Assembly: GCF_001306175.1 (NCBI RefSeq) | Contig: NZ_LGKN01000003.1 | Span: 1,044,230 to 1,108,229, forward strand | DNA: 64,000 nt | DNA from: Ardenticatena maritima | Lineage (GTDB): Bacteria; Chloroflexota; Anaerolineae; Ardenticatenales; Ardenticatenaceae | Direction: 5' to 3' | In this document: one piece after another, positions 52,193 through 61,365 of the stretch | How positions within the stretch are numbered: the first letter of the stretch is position 1 | Layout: each line of letters begins with the position of its first letter | The notes under the pieces: generated by a model | Database searches by the model: none | The model's input: the letters and a program-made list of their open reading frames with translations, nothing else | What the model was told of the DNA's origin: nothing | Made by a program: the position numbers and the translations under genes

Positions 52193-53614
52193 ATGATGAC
52201 CACGCGGACAAAACATATTGAGCACCGCTTACCGCTGATTTGGGGCGGTGCTCTTTTCTTGATGCTGGCAACCTGGTACGGCGACTGGTCGTTTGACGAT
52301 CCATTTGTGACCTACCGCTATGCCCAGAACCTCGCACACGGGCATGGTCTCGTCTATACGCCCGGCGAACATCTGCTCAGCACCACAAGCCCATTGTGGG
52401 CGATTATTCTTGCGCCACTCGCGCAAATGGGGCTCGATCTGCCCAAAGGCGCGATACTGCTCAGCGCGCTTGCGCTCGCATTGAGCACCGCTCTGCTTGG
52501 ACAACTTGGACGGCAATGGCGCACTCCCCTTATCGGGCTCAGTGCTATGTTTCTCTTCCCCCTCCTTCCTTATGTGCGCCAGGCACTTGGCTGCGAAATG
52601 CCCATGCTCATTCTGTTTGCGCTAGCCGCTATTCGCACCTACACGCGTGGGCAGATGCATGCAGCCAGCCTGCTTCTTGCACTGGCGGTATTGACACGCA
52701 CCGATGCCGTTTTGCTCGCTTTTCTTGTTGGGGTTCACGCATTTGCACATCGCAAACTCACATTTACATCCATTGCCCTGTTGAGCACCCCCCTGGCACT
52801 TTGGCACGGTTGGGCGGCTTTTTTCTACGGCAGTCCTTTTCCCGCCACGCTCGCCACCAAGCAAGCCCAAGCCCGCATGGCCATTAGCCAATCTTTCACA
52901 GAGGGGGCAATCAATCTTCTGACCAAGATGACACAAACCCCTGTCGGGGCGCTCTTGCTTCTCCTGCTTCTCATAGGGGCTCTGGCGATGTGGTGGAAAC
53001 CCGCTTCACGAATGTGGGGCGTTTTCGTCATATGGAGTGCGCTGCATGGTATGGGGTATGCCATTCTGCATGTGAGCCGTTACTTCTGGTATTATGTCCC
53101 ACTGATGCTGGGAGCGGCGGTTGCCATTGGCGCCGGTCTCGCGCTTGTCCTCAGGCGTGTTCCCCGGCAATGGCACACTGCGTTTTTCATCATCCTTGCC
53201 TGCTGGAACATGCTCTACTTGTGGCACGATCGCACATCACGCGATTGGCGCATCGGTCTTTACACGCAGACCGGTCAATGGCTCGCTACACACACCGCCC
53301 CCGAAGCCACGATCGGGACACTTGAAGTAGGTATCATTGGCTACTATGCGCAACGCCGCATGATTGATTTTGCCGGATTACTGCAACCCGAACTCGCCAA
53401 TCTAATGTTCTATGACACCAATTACGATTTACTTGCGCTGTGGGCGTTCGCCCACTATGCTCCCGATTATGTTGCCATCCGTGATGATACTCTTGCCCCC
53501 TTGAAAAACGCCTCGCTTTTCCAATCCAGATGCCGCCTGCTCCATACCGTGCACCATGCATCCACCTCACGTGTTATGTACATTTACGCTTGCCATGCAA
53601 AAAGCCACCCATAA
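52193..53614 (+). CDS. GT-C-like (ArnT/PMT-type) membrane glycosyltransferase
   Basis: 473 aa with about ten helices. The first loop after helix 1 reads WSFDDPFVTYRYAQNLAHG (DD motif about residues 32-33), then GHGLVYTPGEHLLSTTSPLW, the pattern of GT39/ArnT-related proteins that use lipid-linked sugars. A C-terminal soluble region (about 360-473) contains paired Cys (Cys443 and Cys466 approximately). It starts 5 nt after the hydrolase stop, so it is probably coupled to it. Donor and acceptor unknown. Confidence 0.7.
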   Translation: MMTTRTKHIEHRLPLIWGGALFLMLATWYGDWSFDDPFVTYRYAQNLAHGHGLVYTPGEHLLSTTSPLWAIILAPLAQMGLDLPKGAILLSALALALSTALLGQLGRQWRTPLIGLSAMFLFPLLPYVRQALGCEMPMLILFALAAIRTYTRGQMHAASLLLALAVLTRTDAVLLAFLVGVHAFAHRKLTFTSIALLSTPLALWHGWAAFFYGSPFPATLATKQAQARMAISQSFTEGAINLLTKMTQTPVGALLLLLLLIGALAMWWKPASRMWGVFVIWSALHGMGYAILHVSRYFWYYVPLMLGAAVAIGAGLALVLRRVPRQWHTAFFIILACWNMLYLWHDRTSRDWRIGLYTQTGQWLATHTAPEATIGTLEVGIIGYYAQRRMIDFAGLLQPELANLMFYDTNYDLLALWAFAHYAPDYVAIRDDTLAPLKNASLFQSRCRLLHTVHHASTSRVMYIYACHAKSHP

Positions 53615-53658
53615 CCGTACGTAGTTCGGCGGCTTCCACGACAGAGTACCACGCTTGA

Positions 53659-56600
53659 TTAGGCGCAAACACGATTGCGCCCTTCCGCTTTCGCTACGTA
53701 CAATTTTTCATCAGCAGCGTGCAACAATTGCTCAAGCAACATCATTTCAGGCGTCAAAGCGGCAACGCCCACACTCACCGTCACCCGAATAGGGCCAGCC
53801 GATGTCTCGATTGGCTCCAGCGCGATATTCTGGCGCAATCGTTCCGCCAATTGGATCGCCCCTTCAAGTGATGTTTCGGGCGCTACAACGGCAATTTCTT
53901 CGCCACCGTACCGCCCAACAATATCGAGTGTCCGCACTGTTTCGCGAATGCGCAATGCGACCTCTGAAAGCACCTGGTCACCCACCGCATGCGAATACGT
54001 ATCATTCACCTGCTTGAAGTGATCAAGGTCAATCATAATCGCCGCAAGCGGCTTGTTATACCGTTTGGCGCGCTTGAACTCACGCCGTGCCTGCTCGAAA
54101 AAGGCGCGCCGATTCATCAACCCCGTCAATTCGTCCGTTGTTGCCATGAAGGCATTTTGCAATGCTGAAGCGGCTTGCGCAGCCAACGCAGCAATCACGT
54201 CTCTATCGTTTTCATCCAATGTGTATGACTGTGGCATACCGAGCAAGCATGCTCCGATATGATACGCCCCAAACTGTAATGGAACATACAGCCAACATCG
54301 TGTTTCGCTGAGTTCTTCACCCCACGCTGTTGATACAAGCGTAGGCTGTTCTGCCATGTGTTGGCGATTGAGCGCGCGATAGAGAACTTGCCCGCGTTGA
54401 AATTTCAATCCTTGCGAAACAACATGGACAACCACTTGATGATCGACATCACGCAAGGCAACAAGGTACTCTTCATAGGGCACAATTCGTGAAAGATAAT
54501 CCAAAAACGTTTGCACAATCACATCTATCTTCAAGCTTTCCGTCAAAGCCAGGTTGGCCATACGCAATGTGTCAGCCACATGACGCGCTCGCCGCTCAGC
54601 TTCATAGAGCATAGCGTTATGTAAGGCTGTTGCCACCTGGTCTGCCAAAATGGAGAGCAATTTGGCCGTCTCATGCGAAATAGAGTTTGCGCCACGTCGA
54701 GCAACAAAGAGAACGCCCAAAATGCCCGTATGCGATTCTAGCGGTAGTGCAATTTCAGTTTGGATAGGATGCAGGTGGTTTGAAAGTGGGCGAGTGATCG
54801 TGATGCGCCGCCGAAACCGAATAACCTCGCCCAGCGTGCCTTCTCCCACCGGCACGCGCTTCGGAATCACAGGCCCATCAGGGGTAGTTGTATAGACCGC
54901 TCGCATATGAATTGTTTCGCTATCCTCATCAAGCGTGCCAATCGCTACCTGGTCAAATTGAAGCGCTGATGCAATTTGCGCCGTTACTTCTCGACACAAG
55001 ACATCCGGGTCGAGAATCGTAATAAGACGTCGCCCCAGTTCATAAATCATTTGGAGCTGCACCGCGCTTTCACGCTCGCGCGCCGCAGCTCGCAAGCGTT
55101 GAACAGCCGTTGCCATCTGGTCGGCGATGATGCGCATGACATGTTCCTGGCGTTCATCAAATGCGCCTGGCTCCGCACTTTCGAGATTGATCACACCGAG
55201 CACGGTCTTCCCCGCCATGATGGGAACAGCCAACTCAGAGCGCACACGCTCTTCCACTTTGAGATAACTGGCTTCCCGTGAAACATCATCGCTCCGATAT
55301 GGACGTCCCGTCAATGCAACCCAGCCTGTCACACCCTCTCCGACCGGCACAATCACCTGCTTGGGGGGAGATGATTGGAAGACGTATGAATCATGCAAGC
55401 GCAAAACGCCATGCACAGCATCCAACACCAAAATCCCCAGGTTGCTGATATGCGGAAAAACCTCGCGCAATGTTTGTGTCACCTTGGTATATAACTCATC
55501 TTCGGAACCGACGGCGGCACAAATGGCTGCCACTTTGTGCAAGAGCTGCAATTCGCGCACTTGCCGTTGAATCTCTTCAAACAAACGGGCATTCTCTAGG
55601 GCAACCGCCGCCTGTGCTGCAAACGAAACCGCTAAATGTTCATCCTGTTCCGTAAACCCAAGCCCCTGTTGTTTGTTGATCACCTCCAATGCACCAATCA
55701 CCTTCTCTTGAGCAATCAAAGGCACCACAAGCAAGGCACGCGTCACAAAACCTGTCGCCTGATCTGCCTGGTGAAACCACGCCTTGGTCGCCTGCACGTC
55801 ATTCTGGATAATTACGCGGCGTTGCTCAATCGCTTGCCCGACAACCCCCGTACCCGGTGGTAAGCGCTGTCCACGTAAGTGTTCGGCAACAGGTCCGAGT
55901 GTCGAAGCAAAAATAATTTCTTGCGTCTGCTCATCAATCAAAAAAAGCGTACCGGCTTCACACGCCAGAACATTGACTGCTTGTTCCAAAATGTAATCAA
56001 GCAAACGTTGGCGATCTAATGTGCGGCTCATCTCACGCGCTGCTTCATTGAGGGCCGCTAAATGCATGCTGTGCAGATTTGTTTCTGTCCACAAGTATGC
56101 GTTTTGCAAGGCAATCGAGGCTTGGCGCATGAAAATTGAGAGAACCTCATCCAACTCATCCGGCCACGTCACTGGCTGAAAAGCCGCCGCCACAACAATG
56201 GCTTCAAGTTGTTCTTGATAGACCAATGGCCACGCTATCAGTCCATGCAGCTGTGAAAAATGTGCAATGAGATCGGGGATATCGTCACGGGAGAACACAC
56301 GATACGGCAAATTGTTTTTATGGAGGCGTGGTAGCCACATCTCCAAACGTTCTACAAGTGAAAAAGGCATATTCTGCGCCCATGTAAAACGAAAAGCGCC
56401 GTTTTCATCACGTGTTGCCACGCCTACACAAGACAACCCCGTTAGCATCTGTACGCCATTGCCAATCCGTGCAAACACCTCTTGGACTGAAGCCGGCGTA
56501 AGGAATTGGCTCGTCAGCGCCATCAGGCGTTGCATGCGTTGAATGTGACGAGAGCGTTGTTCAAGAAGTTCAATGTTCTCAAGCCCTGTGTTCAAGATCG

Positions 56601-58113
56601 TTGTCAAAATCACAGCGGCTTCGAGTTCGGCTTCGCTGAACGCTTGCTCGGCATACGCGCGTCGCGTCACCAACAAAAACCCATCATGGCGTTGGCTCTG
56701 TATGGGAATGAGCAGAAGCGGTGCAAACCGTGTCACAATATCTGAAATGTGCATTTGCAAACGTGGCGGTAAGTAGGACACAAAAGAAACCAACGGTAAA
56801 CGTGGTTGCTGATGGCCTTCCCAAAGTTCGGTGAGTTGGGCTTTGGGAAACAAAAAATCTCCTGCCGACAAAGCAAGTGTGTTTTCAGGATAGGTAAACC
56901 AATGCACTACTGTCTCGTCTTCATACAGCCACAACAATACACAGTCGGCATGAAAAAGATGGCTTGCCTCTTCAACAATCACCTGCCCCAACGTTTGCAA
57001 CGATGTTGCCGCCATCAAGCGGGTGTTGAATTCAACCAAGAGTTCAGCAAGATGGTGATGCTCGCGTTCCAATTCCAAAGCGCGTTGCTGAGAGACTTCG
57101 CGCGCTTTACGTTCGGTGATGTCGCGAATGGTCAAAATGTAGCCCGCCAATACACCACTGTTCGTTGTAAAGGGCTTGAGATGAAGTTCAAACCATCCAT
57201 CACGCCATTGGCGTTCCTCTTTCCACTCACTTTCTGCCAAAGGAATTGATACGGCAGAAGACCAGATGAGTCCTTCTTCAAGCAAGTTCCCCAAAGCATC
57301 ATCTCGCAGAAACATGCGTGCTGGTTCGTTAAAATCAACAATGCGGCCTTGCGTATCCACGACAATCCATGCATCTTCAATCGAAGTGACCAATAATTCT
57401 TGAGGCAACGGAGTGATTTCCAAGAAATGGCTTTTATAGATCCCCGCAAAAATCAACAGAGCACTCACCGAAAACAAAACGGGCGTGGGATCAAGAACCG
57501 TGGCTTTATACGTGAAGTTGAACCATACATTTGCAACCAGAGGAAAGAAGGAAGACGCAAACACCCATACGGCTTGGCGGCGATATACCCCATGCAAAAA
57601 CCGCATACGGTACACAATCGCTACTAAACTCACAACAATGGTGAAGTAAGAATAAGCGGAATGTACTGAATACCAGGGGCCTGCATGTTTTTCAAGTACA
57701 AAGCGCCCCCACACATTCACTTCTTCAATGGTACTCCAAAAAAGAGCGTGCCATTCATTCGTCCATATCAAAAGTATTGTGATAATGGGGATGCCCAAAA
57801 AAACCAGCGTAGAAAAGCGAAATGGGTGCCACTCAATGCGATAAAAATACGCAGCAACGAAGAAGAAATAAAGCGGGGGAACAGTAGCAATGGCCAGATA
57901 TTTGGCTTTGGCAAAAAAGAGCTGCATGGTGGGCTGGGGAACACTCAGCTCTAAAAGATACGTGAACGACCACCACGCCAGCAACCCCAACACCAACGCC
58001 AAGATCCGAATCCCCCCCGTCATATGGCGCCGCCACACAAAGATGGCAGCCGCAAGCGTCATTCCACCTGAAAGTATCAAAATGAAAAAGTAAAATACCC
58101 ACCCGATAAACAC
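53659..58113 (-). CDS. Giant diguanylate cyclase: 7TM, PAS, six GAF domains, GGDEF
   Basis: 1484 aa. Seven N-terminal helices (1-230) of the histidine-kinase 7TM type are followed by a PAS domain (about 235-335, with SIEDAWIVVDTQGRIVDFN). Then six GAF-like units start near 345, 510, 665, 845, 1015 and 1175, many opening with a helix such as LNEAAREMSRTLDRQRLLDYI. The C-terminal GGDEF domain (about 1320-1484) has GRYGGEEIAV as active site and RTLD five residues before it, the inhibitory I-site, so cyclic di-GMP synthesis with product feedback is expected. GTG 58113 is chosen because GGAGGGGG precedes it; a TTG at 58128 has none. It is a large sensor integrating several signals, and no kinase domain is present. 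Confidence 0.85.
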   Translation of the reverse strand: MFIGWVFYFFILILSGGMTLAAAIFVWRRHMTGGIRILALVLGLLAWWSFTYLLELSVPQPTMQLFFAKAKYLAIATVPPLYFFFVAAYFYRIEWHPFRFSTLVFLGIPIITILLIWTNEWHALFWSTIEEVNVWGRFVLEKHAGPWYSVHSAYSYFTIVVSLVAIVYRMRFLHGVYRRQAVWVFASSFFPLVANVWFNFTYKATVLDPTPVLFSVSALLIFAGIYKSHFLEITPLPQELLVTSIEDAWIVVDTQGRIVDFNEPARMFLRDDALGNLLEEGLIWSSAVSIPLAESEWKEERQWRDGWFELHLKPFTTNSGVLAGYILTIRDITERKAREVSQQRALELEREHHHLAELLVEFNTRLMAATSLQTLGQVIVEEASHLFHADCVLLWLYEDETVVHWFTYPENTLALSAGDFLFPKAQLTELWEGHQQPRLPLVSFVSYLPPRLQMHISDIVTRFAPLLLIPIQSQRHDGFLLVTRRAYAEQAFSEAELEAAVILTTILNTGLENIELLEQRSRHIQRMQRLMALTSQFLTPASVQEVFARIGNGVQMLTGLSCVGVATRDENGAFRFTWAQNMPFSLVERLEMWLPRLHKNNLPYRVFSRDDIPDLIAHFSQLHGLIAWPLVYQEQLEAIVVAAAFQPVTWPDELDEVLSIFMRQASIALQNAYLWTETNLHSMHLAALNEAAREMSRTLDRQRLLDYILEQAVNVLACEAGTLFLIDEQTQEIIFASTLGPVAEHLRGQRLPPGTGVVGQAIEQRRVIIQNDVQATKAWFHQADQATGFVTRALLVVPLIAQEKVIGALEVINKQQGLGFTEQDEHLAVSFAAQAAVALENARLFEEIQRQVRELQLLHKVAAICAAVGSEDELYTKVTQTLREVFPHISNLGILVLDAVHGVLRLHDSYVFQSSPPKQVIVPVGEGVTGWVALTGRPYRSDDVSREASYLKVEERVRSELAVPIMAGKTVLGVINLESAEPGAFDERQEHVMRIIADQMATAVQRLRAAARERESAVQLQMIYELGRRLITILDPDVLCREVTAQIASALQFDQVAIGTLDEDSETIHMRAVYTTTPDGPVIPKRVPVGEGTLGEVIRFRRRITITRPLSNHLHPIQTEIALPLESHTGILGVLFVARRGANSISHETAKLLSILADQVATALHNAMLYEAERRARHVADTLRMANLALTESLKIDVIVQTFLDYLSRIVPYEEYLVALRDVDHQVVVHVVSQGLKFQRGQVLYRALNRQHMAEQPTLVSTAWGEELSETRCWLYVPLQFGAYHIGACLLGMPQSYTLDENDRDVIAALAAQAASALQNAFMATTDELTGLMNRRAFFEQARREFKRAKRYNKPLAAIMIDLDHFKQVNDTYSHAVGDQVLSEVALRIRETVRTLDIVGRYGGEEIAVVAPETSLEGAIQLAERLRQNIALEPIETSAGPIRVTVSVGVAALTPEMMLLEQLLHAADEKLYVAKAEGRNRVCA

Positions 58114-58155
58114 ACTACCCCCTCCCAAGCGTTTTATCTATCCCCAATTTACACT

Positions 58156-58659
58156 TCACAACGCATCCACCATTCCGCCTTCATCCAGCACAATAATTTC
58201 CGCTGACGGCTGACCCTTCTCTATTGTCAGCCGTGCAACACTCAATCCCCCCCCATATCGCGGTTGCCCCGCCGTCCCCGGGTTGAGAAACAAAATACCC
58301 TGATGCTCCTCCAGTAGAGGTTCATGTGTATGCCCAAAGATAACAACCCGAGGATGCGGGAGCGGCAACCCATAGAACCATGTGCGCGGCTGCCCACCAA
58401 TATGCGTCATGTAAATATCAACACCACCGATAGACAAACTCAACGTCCGCGGGAACTCTTCTTCAAGGCGTGTTCCCCAATCCACATTGCCGGTGACCGC
58501 ATAAACCGGCGCAATTTGCTCGAGCGCGTGAATAATGTTGGCATTGCCGATATCGCCGGCATGCAAAATATACGCCACATCACGAAAAAGGTATGGTATT
58601 GATGGATGCAGACGTCCATGTGTATCTGAAATCACGCCAATTTGAATGGAAGTGGGCAT
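58156..58659 (-). CDS. MJ0936/YfcE-type metallophosphoesterase
   Basis: 167 aa calcineurin-fold phosphodiesterase. The metal ligands are in ISDTHGRLH (Asp, His), HAGDIGN (Asp), TGNVDWG (Asn), MTHIGGQP (His) and FGHTHEP (His, His). The size matches the small YfcE/MJ0936 group, which cleaves phosphodiesters; natural substrates are mostly unknown. It is separated from the giant cyclase by 42 bp and may be co-transcribed with it. A promoter lies at 58694-58722. Confidence 0.88.
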   Translation of the reverse strand: MPTSIQIGVISDTHGRLHPSIPYLFRDVAYILHAGDIGNANIIHALEQIAPVYAVTGNVDWGTRLEEEFPRTLSLSIGGVDIYMTHIGGQPRTWFYGLPLPHPRVVIFGHTHEPLLEEHQGILFLNPGTAGQPRYGGGLSVARLTIEKGQPSAEIIVLDEGGMVDAL

Positions 58660-58693
58660 CGTTTTCCTCCGAAAAAGGGATCAACTACGGGGC

Positions 58694-58722
58694 ATACTAC
58701 TGATAAAGAGATGGCTTGACAA
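58694..58722 (-). promoter_or_regulatory. Promoter of the phosphoesterase gene
   Basis: Minus strand TTGTCA (58717-58722), a 17-bp spacer and TAGTAT (58694-58699), giving a leader of about 27 nt. Confidence 0.55.
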
Positions 58723-58771
58723 GCCCTCTTTTGTTCCTATGTAGCCCAAATTTCCTATTTTCCTCGTAAGA

Positions 58772-58800
58772 TTGACATATCAGGCGGAACAAGGTACAAC
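58772..58800 (+). promoter_or_regulatory. Promoter of the 68-aa protein / CinA-like operon
   Basis: TTGACA (58772-58777), a 17-bp spacer and TACAAC (58795-58800), about 40 nt before the ATG at 58846. Confidence 0.7.
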
Positions 58801-58845
58801 AACATTACAGTTTTTTGATCAACAGGTTTTATTTGGGGTGGTTTT

Positions 58846-59052
58846 ATGCCAGCCATCACGTATCAAATCAGTTATATGATTCGCAACAGCGATGAAAAAA
58901 TTGACCTGATGTACCGCGATAGCGAACCCAAAGTGGGTGAAATCGTCACACTGAAAGGCAAGCAATATCGCATTATCGAAGTGGAGCCGCTGATTCTGCC
59001 AAAAAGCAAATTCGCCTACTACCACGTCCTGTGTGAACCGGTACGCTCATGA
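58846..59052 (+). CDS. 68-aa conserved-looking small protein, unknown function
   Basis: 68 aa, mostly beta in appearance (YQISYMIRNSDEKIDL, VGEIVTLKGKQYRIIEVEPL), charged, no membrane segment or Cys cluster. The last four bases (ATGA) overlap the start of the CinA-type gene, and a strong promoter stands upstream, which together make this ORF credible. It could be a small SH3- or RNA-binding-like fold. No family recognised. Confidence 0.65.
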   Translation: MPAITYQISYMIRNSDEKIDLMYRDSEPKVGEIVTLKGKQYRIIEVEPLILPKSKFAYYHVLCEPVRS

Positions 59053-59879
59053 AACACATCGAATGCATTGCCATCGGCAACGAGCTCTTGCTCGGTATCG
59101 TCGAAGAAAAAAACATCTCCTGGCTTTGTAAGCGCCTCACGCAAGCTGGTGGTGTCGTCGAACAAGGGGTTATCGTGGGCGACGTGCCTGATGATATTGA
59201 AGCCGCGGTACGCGGCGCTATCTTGCGCCAGGCAGCCCTTGTCATCACCTGCGGCGGGCTTGGCCCCACTGAAGACGACCAAACCATGGCGATTCTTGCC
59301 GAGGCACTGAACCGCCCACTCGAAGAACACCCCGAGGCGCTCGCCATGGTTGCCGAACGGTATCGCGCGCTCTATGAAGCCGGGGAAGTCCCTCATCCCG
59401 ATTTGACGCCCGAACGTCGCAAAATGGCGCGTCTGCCACGGGGCGCTATCCCTCTGCGCAACACGGTTGGTACAGCCCCCGGTATGCTCATCAACATCGG
59501 CGATCGCACGTGGGTCTGTGCCTTGCCCGGCCCACCACGCGAGAACCGCCCCATGGTAGAACAAGAACTCATTCCCCGCCTTGGTGAGATTGTCCCACTC
59601 CACGCTTACCGTGAGCGCCACTACGAAGCCGCTGTACGCGATGAATCGGTTCTTGCGCCTCTCTTGCAAATCGTCCAGCGCCAACATCGCGACGTTTATG
59701 TCAAATCAAGAGCGGCGGCCTTTGAAGCCCAAACAACATTCCGCCTCCTCTTGGCGACACGGGCACCCACCGCCGAAGAAGCCGAAGCCCGCCTTGACGC
59801 TGCGGAACAATCACTCCGCACAATTCTTGGCGAACACGGTATCGCCTTGAAAACCTATTCATCGCACGCGCCTGCCTGA
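59049..59879 (+). CDS. CinA-type molybdopterin-binding (MoCF) domain protein
   Basis: 276 aa. It starts MKHIECIAIGNELLLGIVEE and has VITCGGLGPTEDDQTMA (about 65-82) and ALPGPPRE (about 156-163), the nucleotide and metal contacts of the CinA/MoeA-type fold, where the N-terminal domain hydrolyses ADP-ribose-like compounds. Full-length CinA (about 410 aa) has a C-terminal nicotinamide-mononucleotide deamidase domain; here it is missing and the chain ends shortly after the COG1058-like domain. A repair-type NAD metabolism role is possible. It overlaps the 68-aa gene by 4 nt. Confidence 0.85.
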   Translation: MKHIECIAIGNELLLGIVEEKNISWLCKRLTQAGGVVEQGVIVGDVPDDIEAAVRGAILRQAALVITCGGLGPTEDDQTMAILAEALNRPLEEHPEALAMVAERYRALYEAGEVPHPDLTPERRKMARLPRGAIPLRNTVGTAPGMLINIGDRTWVCALPGPPRENRPMVEQELIPRLGEIVPLHAYRERHYEAAVRDESVLAPLLQIVQRQHRDVYVKSRAAAFEAQTTFRLLLATRAPTAEEAEARLDAAEQSLRTILGEHGIALKTYSSHAPA

Positions 59880-59941
59880 TTGCCCAGGCGTTTCTCTTGC
59901 TCCGTCGCCTCGTGGCATCACGCTCCATAAGGATGTGTCAC

Positions 59942-61300
59942 ATGACAACCACATACACCCGCCTTGCCGCATACCCCCGACCGCCTAACGACAACGGCTG
60001 GGGATTCCACAGTTCAAGCGGCGCATACGAACAACCCTGGATGTCCGAAGCGTGGCGCGTGCGCTTCTCAGGGAAAAGCGCCATTCAAAGCCTCACCGAC
60101 GCCGACAAACGCCACATTATGCGCGAATACGCCCGCATGTTGCACGATGAATACGGCATTCGCTGGTTCAAATTGCTGGCAGGGGGCACCGCCCAACTCG
60201 ATTTCCTGGATGCTCTTGTCGAAGCCGGCATCGAAACGATTGTCCGCCTGTGGACCGACCGCCCGCATCCACACTACGTGGCGCCTACGGAGGTTGTGCA
60301 ACAATTCCTGGAACACGGCGCCCACTACATCGAATGGGGAAACGAGCCCAATCTTTTCCTCGAATGGGAATCAACCGCCTGGCATCGCGGCAACCTGGAA
60401 GAACAACTGCTCGACCAAATAGAGCGCAATCTCGAAACAATCACCACTGCCGCCCTGCGCGCGGGCGTCCAGGGCATCCCCCTCATTCCCAGCCTCAGCC
60501 CGGGCGGCAACCGCGACGCCCGCATCATGTTCAGCCGCCTGATGCACCTCATCCGCGAACGCAACTTGCAATCTGACTTCACCACAAGTGCTGTCGCCAT
60601 CCATAATCGCCCGCACAACATCCCACCCCACGAACCTGCCACCGAAACACTCAGCGTAACCTTCCGAGAATACGAATGGTATGACGAGCAAATCCGCACC
60701 ACATTGGGCTACTCTCTCCCCCTGCTGGGCACCGAAGCCGGTTACGAAATCGGTGACGCCACTATCCCCGGCTATCCACGCATCACCGGCGACCTTCACG
60801 CCACCTACAACATGGAGATTTTTCGCGGATTTCGTGAGACATGGCACCCCTCGTTTTTCTGCGCTTGTATGTGGCTCATCGAAATTTACGAGAAAAACAG
60901 TTTTTCCTTCGCCAATGCCGCATGGTGGTACAACAAAATAGCCGGCGGCGATTACCCCGAAAACATTTTGCCCGCCGTTCATGCACTCCGTGAAGAAGCC
61001 GCACAACGCCTCTTTGTGCGCACCATGCCGTGGGAAACGCCCCCACCCCCAGCATCTTCATTCGCCGATATCCTGCTGGCTGAAGCAAATGCCCGCCAGG
61101 TGATTGAATTCAACCCCAACGCCGCTCTCCAACAACGTATTTTTGCCGACGGCTTTGTCCCCAATTCGCCCGAATTTGCGCTCGAATTCGAGGGCGAAAC
61201 GTTCATTGCACAGCGTGCAGAACACCTTCAAAGTGGCGAAGTCCGTGTGTACTACGTCAAACAGGGTGAATGGGCACAGGTGAAATTTATTCGCGGCTAA
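59942..61300 (+). CDS. Cytoplasmic TIM-barrel protein, glycoside-hydrolase clan A-like
   Basis: 452 aa without a signal peptide or membrane segment. The barrel shows YGIRWFKLLAGG, GIETIVRLWTDRPHP, then YIEWGNEPN with Glu135 at the acid/base position, and PLLGTEAGYE with Glu265 at the nucleophile position. These are the two catalytic places in clan A hydrolases. The family is otherwise unknown to me. Start ATG 59942 is preceded by AAGGA eight nt upstream; the in-frame ATG at 59933 is too close. Being cytoplasmic and not in a sugar operon, its substrate cannot be guessed. Confidence 0.6.
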   Translation: MTTTYTRLAAYPRPPNDNGWGFHSSSGAYEQPWMSEAWRVRFSGKSAIQSLTDADKRHIMREYARMLHDEYGIRWFKLLAGGTAQLDFLDALVEAGIETIVRLWTDRPHPHYVAPTEVVQQFLEHGAHYIEWGNEPNLFLEWESTAWHRGNLEEQLLDQIERNLETITTAALRAGVQGIPLIPSLSPGGNRDARIMFSRLMHLIRERNLQSDFTTSAVAIHNRPHNIPPHEPATETLSVTFREYEWYDEQIRTTLGYSLPLLGTEAGYEIGDATIPGYPRITGDLHATYNMEIFRGFRETWHPSFFCACMWLIEIYEKNSFSFANAAWWYNKIAGGDYPENILPAVHALREEAAQRLFVRTMPWETPPPPASSFADILLAEANARQVIEFNPNAALQQRIFADGFVPNSPEFALEFEGETFIAQRAEHLQSGEVRVYYVKQGEWAQVKFIRG

Positions 61301-61328
61301 CATCATCGCCCCCATCCAGAGACACATT

Positions 61329-61358
61329 TTGACGCGCCAGGCACTTCCGTGCTACATT
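61329..61358 (+). promoter_or_regulatory. Promoter giving a probable leaderless mRNA
   Basis: TTGACG (61329-61334), an 18-bp spacer and TACATT (61353-61358). The GTG start at 61366 begins 8 nt after the -10 box, so the transcript would begin at or next to the start codon. Confidence 0.55.
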
Positions 61359-61365
61359 CACACGC

